A stretch of DNA of 53,055 bases, taken from positions 1-53,055 of the forward strand of contig CAUJJC010000232.1 in assembly GCA_963204975.1 (NCBI GenBank). The letters are read 5' to 3'. The number at the start of each line of letters is the position of its first letter. Position 1 is the first letter of the stretch. Position numbers and translations under genes: made by a program. Shown piece by piece: positions 1 to 8,179 of this stretch. Source of the stretch: Verrucomicrobiota bacterium (GTDB lineage Bacteria; Verrucomicrobiota; Verrucomicrobiia; Verrucomicrobiales; Verrucomicrobiaceae). Below the pieces are notes generated by a model. It worked only from the letters and a program-made list of their open reading frames with translations. It searched no databases and had not been told where the DNA came from.

Positions 1-647
1 AGGAGCACGCGATCAGCGATGCCGATGCCGAGGGCACCGCCGGAGCCGCCTTCACCGATGACGACGGCGACGATGGGCGTCTTCAGCAGCATCATTTCGC
101 GCAGGTTGTAGGCGATGGCTTCGGCGATGTTGCGCTCTTCGGCACCGATGCCGGGGAAGGCACCAGGGGTATCAATGAGGGTGACGATGGGAATCTGGAA
201 CTTGTCGGCCAGACGCATGAGCCGAATGGCCTTGCGGTAGCCTTCGGGGTGGGCGGAGCCGAAGTTGCGCAGGAGGTTCTCCTTCGTGTCACGGCCTTTC
301 TGGTGGCCGACAACGAGCACGCGCTTGTCACCCCACAAAGCGAATCCGGCGGGCATAGCATTGTCGTCGCCGATGTGGCGATCACCATGCAACTCGACGA
401 ACTCGGAGCAGATGAGCTTCACGTAGTCGAGCATGAAGGGGCGTTGGGTGTGTCGGGCGATCTGCACGCGCTGCCAGGGATTGAGATTGGAATTGATGTC
501 CTTCTGTAACTCGATGAGGTGGGTTTCGAGCTTGGAGATTTCGATGGCGATGGCCGGGCTGGGCTTGGAGGCTTGCTTGCGCTTCAACTCATCGATCTCA
601 TCGCGGAGCTTGAGGACAGGCTTTTCAAATTCGAGGACTTGCTTCAT
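1..647 (-). CDS. accA: Acetyl-CoA carboxylase carboxyltransferase subunit alpha (partial)
   Basis: AccA pairs with AccD in the cytoplasmic carboxyltransferase that moves CO2 from biotin-BCCP to acetyl-CoA, making malonyl-CoA for fatty acid synthesis. The translation from ATG 647 begins MKQVLEFEKPVLKLRDEI and has the typical helical N-terminus (about residues 1-60). It then shows the family core: HGDRHIGDDNAMPAGFA, VGHQKGRDTKEN, a SAHPEGYRKAIRLM segment, VTLIDTPGAFPGIGAEERN and VVIGEGGSGGALGIG. About 215 residues are visible; the family is usually near 320, so the C-terminus lies beyond the left edge. The gene follows the LysM protein by 21 bases and is probably co-transcribed with it. The identification is firm; only the end is missing. 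Confidence 0.96.
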   Translation of the reverse strand, partial: MKQVLEFEKPVLKLRDEIDELKRKQASKPSPAIAIEISKLETHLIELQKDINSNLNPWQRVQIARHTQRPFMLDYVKLICSEFVELHGDRHIGDDNAMPAGFALWGDKRVLVVGHQKGRDTKENLLRNFGSAHPEGYRKAIRLMRLADKFQIPIVTLIDTPGAFPGIGAEERNIAEAIAYNLREMMLLKTPIVAVVIGEGGSGGALGIGIADRVL

Positions 648-668
648 GGGATTCGATCAAAGGGGAGG

Positions 669-1565
669 TTATTGCACAAGGCTGAACTTCGCGCCCTTGC
701 GCAGGATGGGAAAAATCTCTTCGATGTCCTCGCGCGCCAGGAACAGGCCGAGGTTGGACGTGGGTGACTCATCGGTGGCAGACTTTTGGCCTTCCTCAAC
801 GGGTTTGGCTGCCGGAGGCGTGCGAATCATCAAACCTGCACTGTTGCCACCACGGGAGGCAATGATGCGTTTTTCAGCACGAACGAAGTCCGCAGTCACG
901 GGGTTGGCGGATTTGTTGTCGAAGACGGCGGACTTGCTGCTGATCTCCAACTCGCCCGGCACCTTCATGCCAGGAGGCAGCTTCAAGCCCATGGCGCTGT
1001 ATTCTTTGAAGAAACGTCCGCCGCGCAGGAGCGTCAGCTTTTTGTCCGAGACATCGACGGCGAGATCAAAATCCATCGGGATAACAAACAAGTGCTCGCC
1101 CGGCTGGAGGTTGATGGAGGTGAGCGAGTTGATCCGGGACAAGGCTTCCAACGTCGTCTTGGTCCGTCCGGTGATGGCGAGGAGTGAGTCGCCGGGCTGC
1201 ACGATGTAGTCGCGCTTACCTCCCGAGAGATCCAGGCGGTAGAGCGCATCCATGTTCATCTCGCCGATGATGCGCTTGGCCTCGGCACAGGTGGGTGAGC
1301 GCGGGAAGCTCTGCAGCAGCTTGTAGAGGGCCTCACGCGAGGCTTCGAGGTCGCCAGTCTTGACCAGCTCGATCGCTGCCTCGAAGCGGCGTGCTCCTGG
1401 GTCGGGCGGTGGACGTCCGGTGCTGCGATCAGCGGCGATGCCCTTCGAGATCGCGGCATCATGCGCGATGATATTGCGATAGATCCACCAGCCAGTGCCA
1501 ATGCAGCCCACCAGAATCCCGAGGGTGATCAGGAAGAGCAGGAGCTTGAACTGCGCGCGGGCCAT
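669..1565 (-). CDS. LysM domain protein with a degenerate L,D-transpeptidase (YkuD-like) domain
   Basis: A 298-residue envelope protein. Residues 8-29 form one membrane anchor, 60-105 look helical and TPR-like, 119-163 are a LysM peptidoglycan-binding domain (YIVQPGDSLLAI...), and about 166-298 resemble a YkuD fold, with the usual opening DLAVDVSDKKLTLLRGG. Active L,D-transpeptidases carry a conserved His and an S-H-G-C-x-R motif. At the matching place here, just before REDIEEIF, the sequence reads TSNLGLFLAR, with neither His nor Cys. The protein therefore probably binds the cell wall without cross-linking it, although a distantly shifted active site cannot be ruled out by eye. It lies between a hypothetical gene and accA with gaps of 26 and 21 bases, which suggests one transcript. 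Confidence 0.8.
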   Translation of the reverse strand: MARAQFKLLLFLITLGILVGCIGTGWWIYRNIIAHDAAISKGIAADRSTGRPPPDPGARRFEAAIELVKTGDLEASREALYKLLQSFPRSPTCAEAKRIIGEMNMDALYRLDLSGGKRDYIVQPGDSLLAITGRTKTTLEALSRINSLTSINLQPGEHLFVIPMDFDLAVDVSDKKLTLLRGGRFFKEYSAMGLKLPPGMKVPGELEISSKSAVFDNKSANPVTADFVRAEKRIIASRGGNSAGLMIRTPPAAKPVEEGQKSATDESPTSNLGLFLAREDIEEIFPILRKGAKFSLVQ

Positions 1566-1591
1566 TGAGTGGGAATTGCGGAAACGAGGCG

Positions 1592-2116
1592 CTAGAGCAG
1601 GCCCCGGCGTTTAAAATCAAAGAGGTTGATGCCTCGGGACTTGGCGATCATGTCCACGGCGAATTTCAGCACGCTGATCTGCCAGGTGTCATCGACGCTT
1701 TGGATAATGGCGCGCATCGGGTTGCCATCAATGCGGGTCTTTTCCAGGAGCTTGCCGCAGACGGCATCAATGGGTTCATGCACCACCTGCTCGGTTACCT
1801 CAGCCATGCAAAACTTGAAGCCGTATTTGAGGAAGGCGATCTGGTCGATGTTCTCCCGCAGCCAGTCGCCAAAGGCACGCACCTCGGGGGCGAAGCCATC
1901 GAAGTCAATATCCCCCAGGCCATCGGGGCGGAGAATGACGGGCTTGTGGGCTTCGATCCTGCCCTCGCGAACGCGGCAGGAGTTGATCGAATCCATGAGT
2001 TCGGTGACGATTTGAAATTCAAACTGGGTGCTCCCAAACGTGTCGATGCGACGATCCGGCTCGTGCAGGACGCGCGTCTGCTCCAGGGCATATTGGATGT
2101 CGAATTCACTCGGCAT
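1592..2116 (-). CDS. Hypothetical protein, 174 residues
   Basis: The family is not recognised. The start chosen is ATG 2116 (MPSEFDIQYALEQTRV). An upstream extension to 2281 is open, but it would run through the terminator at 2197-2233 and has no coding character. The protein has no signal peptide or membrane segment and looks like a compact soluble alpha/beta protein, with acidic stretches around GDIDFDGFAPEVRAFGDWL. It ends in a basic FDFKRRGLL tail. It is the first gene of a probable three-gene unit with the LysM protein and accA. No function can be assigned from the sequence. Confidence 0.75.
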   Translation of the reverse strand: MPSEFDIQYALEQTRVLHEPDRRIDTFGSTQFEFQIVTELMDSINSCRVREGRIEAHKPVILRPDGLGDIDFDGFAPEVRAFGDWLRENIDQIAFLKYGFKFCMAEVTEQVVHEPIDAVCGKLLEKTRIDGNPMRAIIQSVDDTWQISVLKFAVDMIAKSRGINLFDFKRRGLL

Positions 2117-2196
2117 GAATGGCGCAGAATAGAGGGAGAGAAGCGGGGAGCCAGTGTTTTCTTGAAAGCGTTCAGACCGAGCCTGAATCCGCCATT

Positions 2197-2233
2197 TAAA
2201 CAAAACGGGCGACCTCGGTGAAGGGCCGCCCGT
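2197..2233 (-). terminator. Rho-independent terminator of the TPR-ExbBD operon
   Basis: Read on the minus strand, a stem with arms ACGGGCG and CGCCCGT (plus strand 2227-2233 and 2205-2211) closes a loop of about 15 bases and is followed directly by TTTTGTTT. It lies 32 bases past the stop codon of the second exbD and upstream of the 2116 start, so it separates the two minus-strand units. Confidence 0.85.
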
Positions 2234-2264
2234 CTGGCAATGGGAAAGAAGGGGGCGAATCGAA

Positions 2265-2738
2265 CTATTCTTCGCCACCAACGGTAAAGGTGACGTTGCT
2301 CACCTGGGCACGGGCAAGGCAGTTCAGCACATCAATGACGCGCTCATACTTCGCTTGTTCTTCCGCCTGGATGGTGACGAGCACCTTGGCCTTGCGGCCA
2401 TCGGCTTCCTGCTTCAGGCGCATCATGGTCGCCGTGAAGTTGGGCATTGTCTTGCTGTCCGGGGGATCGAGTTCCTCTTCGTTGAGCGTGACGTGACCGG
2501 ATTCCTCGACGCCGACGGTAATCTCGTCAGGCATTTCGGGAGCGCTGTCCGGGCTCACGACGTTCATGCCTGGAAGCTGCTGCTTGAGTTCACGTTCCAC
2601 CTTCACAGCACCTGCCATTGCCATGAAGAACAACATGATCACGAACACGACGTCGATCATCGGAGCAATCTGGAAGCCGAGATTGACTGACTCGGGCTCC
2701 AGAATCTCGCGTTTCTTTTTTCCGTGGGATGCTGACAT
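2265..2738 (-). CDS. ExbD/TolR-family biopolymer transport protein (second copy)
   Basis: A 157-residue single-span inner-membrane protein. ExbD/TolR proteins sit in the pore of an ExbB/TolQ pentamer and turn proton flow into work on periplasmic partners. A short cytoplasmic N-terminus leads to NLGFQIAPMIDVVFVIMLFF, which carries the proton-binding Asp of the family, and then a periplasmic domain to residue 157. It starts 8 bases after the first exbD and is the last gene of the operon. The two ExbD copies differ clearly outside the membrane segment and so are not a recent duplication; they may form a heteromer. Confidence 0.92.
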   Translation of the reverse strand: MSASHGKKKREILEPESVNLGFQIAPMIDVVFVIMLFFMAMAGAVKVERELKQQLPGMNVVSPDSAPEMPDEITVGVEESGHVTLNEEELDPPDSKTMPNFTATMMRLKQEADGRKAKVLVTIQAEEQAKYERVIDVLNCLARAQVSNVTFTVGGEE

Positions 2739-2746
2739 GGTATTAT

Positions 2747-3187
2747 TTACTGCTGGTTCAGGGCTGAGAACGATATGTCATCAATGCCCGCCTGACCGAT
2801 CACTGTCATCACCTTCTGCACCTCAAGCGCAGGAAGACGTTTGTCCCCGCGGATGATCACTCGATACTTAGGGTTCCGTTCTTTCCGGCCCTGCAAGAGC
2901 GTCGATAGCTCTTCGAGCTGAGGATACTTCCTGTCTTCGAAGGTCACGACTGCCTTTTGCTGGGCAGCCTCCCAACGAATGTTGAGCGCCGCCTCGTTGA
3001 TAGAATTCTTCTCGTCCTTCTTCTTCGCATCAGGAGCCACAGGGAGCTGAATATCCTTGTCGATTTTCAGCACCTGAGCCGATGTGATGCTCATGAAGAA
3101 AATGAGCAACGTGAGCAACACGTCGATCATCGGAGCAATCTGGAACTCCGGTTCGCCATTTTCGCCTCCGCCTCCTCCTCCGCCCAT
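2747..3187 (-). CDS. ExbD/TolR-family biopolymer transport protein (first copy)
   Basis: A 146-residue protein starting with a run of seven glycines (MGGGGGGGENGEPEF), followed by QIAPMIDVLLTLLIFFMSIT, the single transmembrane helix with the conserved Asp. A periplasmic domain follows, ending with the VQKVMTVIGQAGIDDISF segment typical of the family. The start is supported by an AGGAGG ribosome binding site at 3195-3200, 7 bases ahead of the ATG. It lies between the exbB-like gene and the second exbD. The poly-Gly leader comes from a run of GGA/GGC codons and is unusual. Confidence 0.93.
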   Translation of the reverse strand: MGGGGGGGENGEPEFQIAPMIDVLLTLLIFFMSITSAQVLKIDKDIQLPVAPDAKKKDEKNSINEAALNIRWEAAQQKAVVTFEDRKYPQLEELSTLLQGRKERNPKYRVIIRGDKRLPALEVQKVMTVIGQAGIDDISFSALNQQ

Positions 3188-3253
3188 GGTGTGACCTCCT
3201 AGCTAAGTGATTGGTTGATGATGAATCAATACGCAGGTGCGCATGATGATCCG

Positions 3254-4117
3254 TTAAGCGTGCGCAGGCTCCGCAGGGGCGGCACCACCAGCGACCCAGT
3301 TTGGTGTGGCCGCGTAGAATTCTTCTTCGCCCACATGGCAGTCCTTGAGATGGTTGTAGGGCATCTTGCGGAACAGGGCTCCCAGGATGTTCTGCACTTC
3401 CATGACCGACGATTGAAGGCGGTTGCGAAGGAAGTAGAAGAACATGAAAGCTGGGACAGCAATGAACAAGCCTGAGGCGGTGGCGATAAGCACCTCACCA
3501 ATGGCCTTCGCGAGACCCGAAGGATCACCAATGCCGGACGTGCCCATGTTTTCGAAAGCCGAGATCATCCCGAGCACCGTTCCGATCAGACCGATCATGG
3601 GCGTGCAAACACCGATAACGGACAGGTAGTTGATGCGAGTTTGGATGGCGGAGTTGACCTTGTTGATGCCATCGAAAAGAGCGAACTCCGTGGCGTCCTG
3701 TCCGTCACCAATATAACTCAACGCGACGCGGGAAACGTCTGTCGCCGGAGCGGGATTGTTCTTGGCAAACTGGTAGGCACCGACGTAATCACCGCTGCGG
3801 AACAGGTCCTGGAGCTGCTGCACATAGGCGGGAGGAGCCATCTTAGTGACACCCGTGCGCATCCACAGATCGACCGTGAGCCAAACGAGTGCGGTCGAGC
3901 AAAGGGCGAGGGGATACATCACCCAGCCGCCTTCATGCCAGATGTCGAGCAGCGACTTCTTATGAACCACCACCTTGGTCTGGCCAGGGGCTGGAGCGCC
4001 TTCCTCAGCATGAACGGGAGTAAAAATCGCGAGGCTGCCAAACAGGACGGCGGCACACGCGAACGAACGAGCGACGTTGGTAAGAGACTTGAGTTGCATA
4101 GAGTGCTTGGATTGCAT
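3254..4117 (-). CDS. MotA/TolQ/ExbB-family proton channel protein with signal peptide
   Basis: A 287-residue inner-membrane protein, the proton-channel partner of the two ExbD proteins. It has an N-terminal signal peptide with probable cleavage after TPVHA (about residue 37) and a short periplasmic linker. Three transmembrane helices follow: GWVMYPLALCSTALVWLTV, INYLSVIGVCTPMIGLIGTV with the family's G-L-x-G-T-V-x-G-M pattern, and LFIAVPAFMFFYFL. Short E. coli-type ExbB proteins mostly lack a cleaved signal; this longer form is common in other phyla. An alternative start is ATG 4099. It lies between the small TPR gene and the two exbD genes. Confidence 0.93.
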   Translation of the reverse strand: MQSKHSMQLKSLTNVARSFACAAVLFGSLAIFTPVHAEEGAPAPGQTKVVVHKKSLLDIWHEGGWVMYPLALCSTALVWLTVDLWMRTGVTKMAPPAYVQQLQDLFRSGDYVGAYQFAKNNPAPATDVSRVALSYIGDGQDATEFALFDGINKVNSAIQTRINYLSVIGVCTPMIGLIGTVLGMISAFENMGTSGIGDPSGLAKAIGEVLIATASGLFIAVPAFMFFYFLRNRLQSSVMEVQNILGALFRKMPYNHLKDCHVGEEEFYAATPNWVAGGAAPAEPAHA

Positions 4118-4152
4118 GGGCTTGATGTCGAGTTGGTGGATTGTAAAGAAAG

Positions 4153-5091
4153 TTATTTCTTGGCTTCGGTAGCAGGAGTTTCGGCAGACTTGGCGTCTGC
4201 GGCTGGCTTGTCAGCCTCTTTTTTATCGTCCGCCTTGGTGCCTTTTTCATCCTCGTTTTTCAGGCCGCGAACGGAGGCTTCTTCGGTCTTGGCGGTTTCG
4301 GCGATGGTAGATCCTGGATAGCTATCGATCAGGCGCTTGTAATACATGGCCGCGTCTTCAAAGCGGCGCATCTTGGCAAGCGTGCGTGCGCTGTTGAGTT
4401 CCGCCTCGGGAACACGTTGCACCTGGGTGCCGTAGAACACGGGGACTCGAAGGTAGGCGAACAGTGCCTTCTCCCACTGCTTCTGTTTGAAATAGACATC
4501 GCCCTGAATCATCCAGAGGGAGGCACCGATGGCCGAATCATCTGTTTCGCTCAGGATGTTTTGCGCCTGGGCAACGATGGTCGTGGCATCGGCACCGGTC
4601 TGACGGTCAATATTGAGCTGAAGAATCTTCAGCTTCATTTTCTGCTCATCACTCAGCTTCAGCAAGCGGAGGGAAGGCATCGCCTTCACGGTCTCCTCGA
4701 ACTTGCCTGCGGCCCCCAGTGCCTCGACGTAAGCGAAGGCGAGATCCACGTAACGGCTGCCAGGGACATCCTTGAATGGTAGGAAGAAATCGCGGCCCTT
4801 TTGCAGGAGTTCGAGAGCCTCTTGGGTCTTGCCTGCGGCGAGCAATGAGGTGCCCTGGGTGAGTTCCTCGGGTTCTGGCCATTCAAGGCGGAGCACGCTG
4901 GACATCTGAAGCTCCGAGGTAGCGACATTGCCGCCCACCTTGACGATCTTCATGACCTTCCCTCCCTCAACCTTGAATTGGTTAGGGCCGAGCTTGGTGA
5001 TGCCGTCCTTCAAGACGATGGCCTGGCCGAGGACGGAACCGGAGATGAAAATCCCGGCCGCTACAACGATGACTGAAACGATCTTCCTCAT
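4153..5091 (-). CDS. Secreted TPR-like protein of the ExbBD operon
   Basis: A 312-residue protein with an N-terminal signal peptide (MRKIVSVIVVAAGIFISGS, probable cleavage near VLGQ). A short beta-rich segment (residues 25-70, resembling a small KVEGGKVMKI domain) is followed by helical repeats of TPR type: LTQGTSLLAAGKTQEALELL, YVEALGAAGKFEETVKAM, GDVYFKQKQWEKALFAYL and ARTLAKMRRFEDAAMYYK. The last 35 residues are a charged, disordered Lys/Glu/Ala tail. It lies 8 bases after the large TPR gene and 35 before exbB, so it is probably a periplasmic part of the same machine. The exact substrate is unknown. Confidence 0.85.
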   Translation of the reverse strand: MRKIVSVIVVAAGIFISGSVLGQAIVLKDGITKLGPNQFKVEGGKVMKIVKVGGNVATSELQMSSVLRLEWPEPEELTQGTSLLAAGKTQEALELLQKGRDFFLPFKDVPGSRYVDLAFAYVEALGAAGKFEETVKAMPSLRLLKLSDEQKMKLKILQLNIDRQTGADATTIVAQAQNILSETDDSAIGASLWMIQGDVYFKQKQWEKALFAYLRVPVFYGTQVQRVPEAELNSARTLAKMRRFEDAAMYYKRLIDSYPGSTIAETAKTEEASVRGLKNEDEKGTKADDKKEADKPAADAKSAETPATEAKK

Positions 5092-5099
5092 GTGACGAA

Positions 5100-8021
5100 C
5101 TACTGTGCGCCTCCCAGCTTGCTGAGTTCCGCCTGGGCATCCTTGAATTCAGGCTGGTCTTTGATGTCGGTGCGCTTCAGCATTTCCTGAAGCGTCTTCT
5201 TGGCTTCATCACGCTTGTTCAGCAGGAGGAAGCACCGTGCGGATTGAAGGTAGGCGCGGGACAGCCAGTCTTTGTATTTCTGGTGGGCGACGAACACGCG
5301 GATGTAGAAGGCATTGGCGGCAGCCCAGTTTTTCTTGGCCTCCTGCACCTGACCAAGGCCGAAGAGAGCCTCAGGCCATGCCGACTTCCATTCCTTGGTG
5401 CGGGCGATTTGATCGTATTCCTTTTCAGCGTCGGCCAGCTTGCCCAGCTTGAGCATCGTTTTGGCTTTGCCAAGCGTGGCATCCAGGATGCGGCTGCTGC
5501 CCTGATACTTGTCGCTGGTGGCTTCGATGAACATCTCCATCGCCTTGTCGTATTCCTTCTTCTCGAAGTGAATTTCGCCGAGTCCCACGGGAGCACCGTC
5601 CGCAAATTCGCTGTTGGGGAAGATAGTCCGCAGGCGCTCGTAGCAGGCGGCTGCCTTGTCGAGTTCGCCCTTCTTGCGGGCATTGTCTCCCACTACCGAG
5701 AGCAGCATCGGGCTGAGGTCCTCGGGCTTGGAGACATCAATGAGAATGTTGAACACCTTATCCGACTTCTCGGGTTCCTTCATCAGACGGGCCAGCCAAG
5801 CACGGGCAAATAAGATGCGCACGTTCGCAGCGGGGGTGAGTTGATCCGGCTTGAGCAGGCTTTCGAGTTCCTTCTCCAGGTCTTCAAAAGTCGGGCCTGC
5901 GGGTGGTGGTGGAGGCGCAGGTTCGGCGGGCTTGGCCTCGGCTGTCGCGCCATCCTTTGGCGGTTCGGCAGCAGCAGGCTTGGGCATGCTGGACACGCGG
6001 CGCTTCTTCGGGGCCATCTGCTGGCAGAGCTGCTGGATGAGCACCTCGACCTGGTCTTTCAGCGGGTTGCTGATGTAGGGGCGGATGTTGTCGGCGAGGA
6101 GCTTCTTGGCCTCATCCACCTTGTTGTCACGAATCTTTGCGCGGCTGATCCAGTAGATTGCCTTGAGGGCATTGTCGGATTCCTTGTGAGTCTCAAGGTA
6201 GGTCGTCCACATGTCGGCCAGCTCACCCCAGCGATTAAGCGCCTGATAAAGATCGGTGGCGTTCTCCATCGCATAGTTCAGCACGTCCTCGGTCTTGGCC
6301 TTCTTGAAGGAATTGGCATAGCCTTCGAGCGCCTTGGCGTAGTATTCTTCGGCCTTCTGGGGATCGGACTGGGCTTTGCGATTAAAGCCATCGGCGAGCA
6401 AGGCATAGACCTGCGCGATGTTCGGATCGTTCGGGGACTCATTGACCAGACCAATGAGATCCTGCATGGCTCCGTCGATGTCGCCGCCCTGGAACTTGAT
6501 GAAGGCGAGGCGATACTTGGCGTCGATGATGAACTGCCCTTTGGCGTGGTTCTTGATGTATTCCTGAAGGGCCTTGGTGGTAGCCTTCGAGTCATTCTGG
6601 TAGAAGCTCGCCAGGGCGATCCGGTAGGTGGACTCGTCGAGGAAAGCGGACTGCGGGAAGTCTTTCTTGAGCAATTCGAACTCGGTGACGGCCTCCTGGA
6701 ACTTCTGCATCTCGAAGAGCACATTGCCCTTGAGGTAGAACATGCGCTCCTTGTCCACCTTGGGGAAGCCCTTGGCTTTCTCGAAGTTGTCGGCAGCTTT
6801 CTGGAGGTCGCCTGCCTGGTAGGCCAACATGCCGAAGAGTTCAGAGATATTGCCTACTTCAGAACTGTCGGGGAAGGTGCTAATGAACTTCTCGCACAGT
6901 TCCTGGGATTTCGCGATGCGCTTGAGCGACGCATTGGCCATGATTGTGCCGTAGAGAGCCTTGTCGCGCTGGGGGAAGTCCTTGAACTCATTGACCACGG
7001 ACTCAAAGGCGAGGATGGCCTCCCAGGGGCGCTGCATTTCGAAATAGCAGCGGCCAAGGCGGTAGAAAAGCGAAGCATCGTAGTCCGTGCGCTTCTGAAG
7101 CTCGTCCAGCATCCCCTTGTCGGCGGCGAGCTTGGCTTCGAGTTCTTCCTTGTTGCCCTGCCCCTTGTTGATGGCGTCCTGAATGCGGGCGATGCGCTCA
7201 TTCTGGAGACGAACCACCTCGCTTTTGCGACGAACGGACTGATAGGCGGCGAGGGCTTCGGAGTAGCGCTTCTCCTCAATCATCTTGTCGCCCAGCTTCT
7301 GGCCGATGTTGTTGAGCTGGATGACGTTTTCACCGGAGGTGCCGCCACCGCCTTTCACCAGGGCGAGCATTTCACCAGCTTTCTCCGTGTCGCCTTTGGC
7401 AACGTAGAGATCGGCGGCCATCAGGGCAGCCTGGATTTGCTCGGCACTGCGGACTCCATCGGAGACCACGCTGTTGAGGATGCTCAGGGCTTCATCCACG
7501 TTGTTGGCCTTGCGGAAGTGCTCGGCGAGCAGCAGCCCTGCCTCACCTTTGAGCGCCGGATCGGAAGCGGCGACTTCCTTCATCAGCTTGATTCCATCGT
7601 CAGCTTTGTTGAGCTTCAGATAGACCCGTCCGAGCCCCAGCTTCACGGCGTTGATGTTCTCACCCGTCGCGAATTCTTTGACGTAAAGTTCGAAGGCGGC
7701 AGCGGCCTTGGCGAAGTCGCTCAAGTTGAAGTGACAGGCAGCTTCGAGGAAGGTGACGTGAGGAAAGGGCTTGGAGACCTTGGACTTGATGAAGTCGCAC
7801 TTCTCCAAAGCCTCCTTGAACTTGCCCTCCTGCATCAAATTAAAGCCATCGGTGTAGGCCTTCTCGACGGCAGTCTGGAGGTCTGGCGAGGAGGCGTCAA
7901 TCACGGGAGCTGCCGGAGCAGCAGGTGGCGTGGCTGGTTTCGCGGGATCAGGTGCCTGGGCTCGGCTCACTTCAGTGAGTGAGGCGAGCAGCAGGACGGT
8001 GCAGGACAACTTCTTCATCAT
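5100..8021 (-). CDS. Large secreted TPR-repeat protein, first gene of the ExbBD operon
   Basis: A 973-residue protein with a signal peptide (MMKKLSCTVLLLASLTEVSRA) and many tetratricopeptide-type repeats, for example AYTDGFNLMQEGKFKEALEK, FYRLGRCYFEMQRPWEAILA, YLKGNVLFEMQKFQEAVTEF and ACYERLRTIFPNSEFADGA. Around residues 670-710 a Pro/Ala/Lys-rich linker divides the repeats into two blocks. Such proteins are scaffolds in the periplasm. Its place ahead of exbB and exbD suggests that it couples the proton-driven motor to an envelope process, taking the role that TonB or TolA plays elsewhere. It ends 8 bases before the next TPR gene. A 713-codon ORF antisense to it is a composition artefact. Confidence 0.9.
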   Translation of the reverse strand: MMKKLSCTVLLLASLTEVSRAQAPDPAKPATPPAAPAAPVIDASSPDLQTAVEKAYTDGFNLMQEGKFKEALEKCDFIKSKVSKPFPHVTFLEAACHFNLSDFAKAAAAFELYVKEFATGENINAVKLGLGRVYLKLNKADDGIKLMKEVAASDPALKGEAGLLLAEHFRKANNVDEALSILNSVVSDGVRSAEQIQAALMAADLYVAKGDTEKAGEMLALVKGGGGTSGENVIQLNNIGQKLGDKMIEEKRYSEALAAYQSVRRKSEVVRLQNERIARIQDAINKGQGNKEELEAKLAADKGMLDELQKRTDYDASLFYRLGRCYFEMQRPWEAILAFESVVNEFKDFPQRDKALYGTIMANASLKRIAKSQELCEKFISTFPDSSEVGNISELFGMLAYQAGDLQKAADNFEKAKGFPKVDKERMFYLKGNVLFEMQKFQEAVTEFELLKKDFPQSAFLDESTYRIALASFYQNDSKATTKALQEYIKNHAKGQFIIDAKYRLAFIKFQGGDIDGAMQDLIGLVNESPNDPNIAQVYALLADGFNRKAQSDPQKAEEYYAKALEGYANSFKKAKTEDVLNYAMENATDLYQALNRWGELADMWTTYLETHKESDNALKAIYWISRAKIRDNKVDEAKKLLADNIRPYISNPLKDQVEVLIQQLCQQMAPKKRRVSSMPKPAAAEPPKDGATAEAKPAEPAPPPPPAGPTFEDLEKELESLLKPDQLTPAANVRILFARAWLARLMKEPEKSDKVFNILIDVSKPEDLSPMLLSVVGDNARKKGELDKAAACYERLRTIFPNSEFADGAPVGLGEIHFEKKEYDKAMEMFIEATSDKYQGSSRILDATLGKAKTMLKLGKLADAEKEYDQIARTKEWKSAWPEALFGLGQVQEAKKNWAAANAFYIRVFVAHQKYKDWLSRAYLQSARCFLLLNKRDEAKKTLQEMLKRTDIKDQPEFKDAQAELSKLGGAQ

Positions 8022-8179
8022 ACCAGGGCACTCAGGCTTGAAATCATTCCATCAACGCGCCCGGCTCCAATACCGGGGCAATTCGATCTGTGCTGGACGC
8101 GTGAGGCGGGACATTTTTGGAAAAAAGTGGCGCGAGGTTAGCAGTCACGACAGTTTTGTCACTAATAACTTCGTTTCTT

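Noticed and set aside
2117..2281. N-terminal extension of the hypothetical gene at 1592-2116
   Set aside because: It would need to be translated through the intrinsic terminator of the preceding operon; ATG 2116 is a better start.
5841..7982. 713-codon plus-strand ORF antisense to the large TPR gene
   Set aside because: It mirrors the TPR gene codon by codon, gives a Leu/Gly/Val-rich translation without any domain, and has no ribosome binding site. Long antisense ORFs are expected at this GC content.
8022..8179. Promoter with GTGACA and TAACCT boxes for the TPR operon
   Set aside because: The -10 is a poor match, and several equally weak pairs exist in the same gap.
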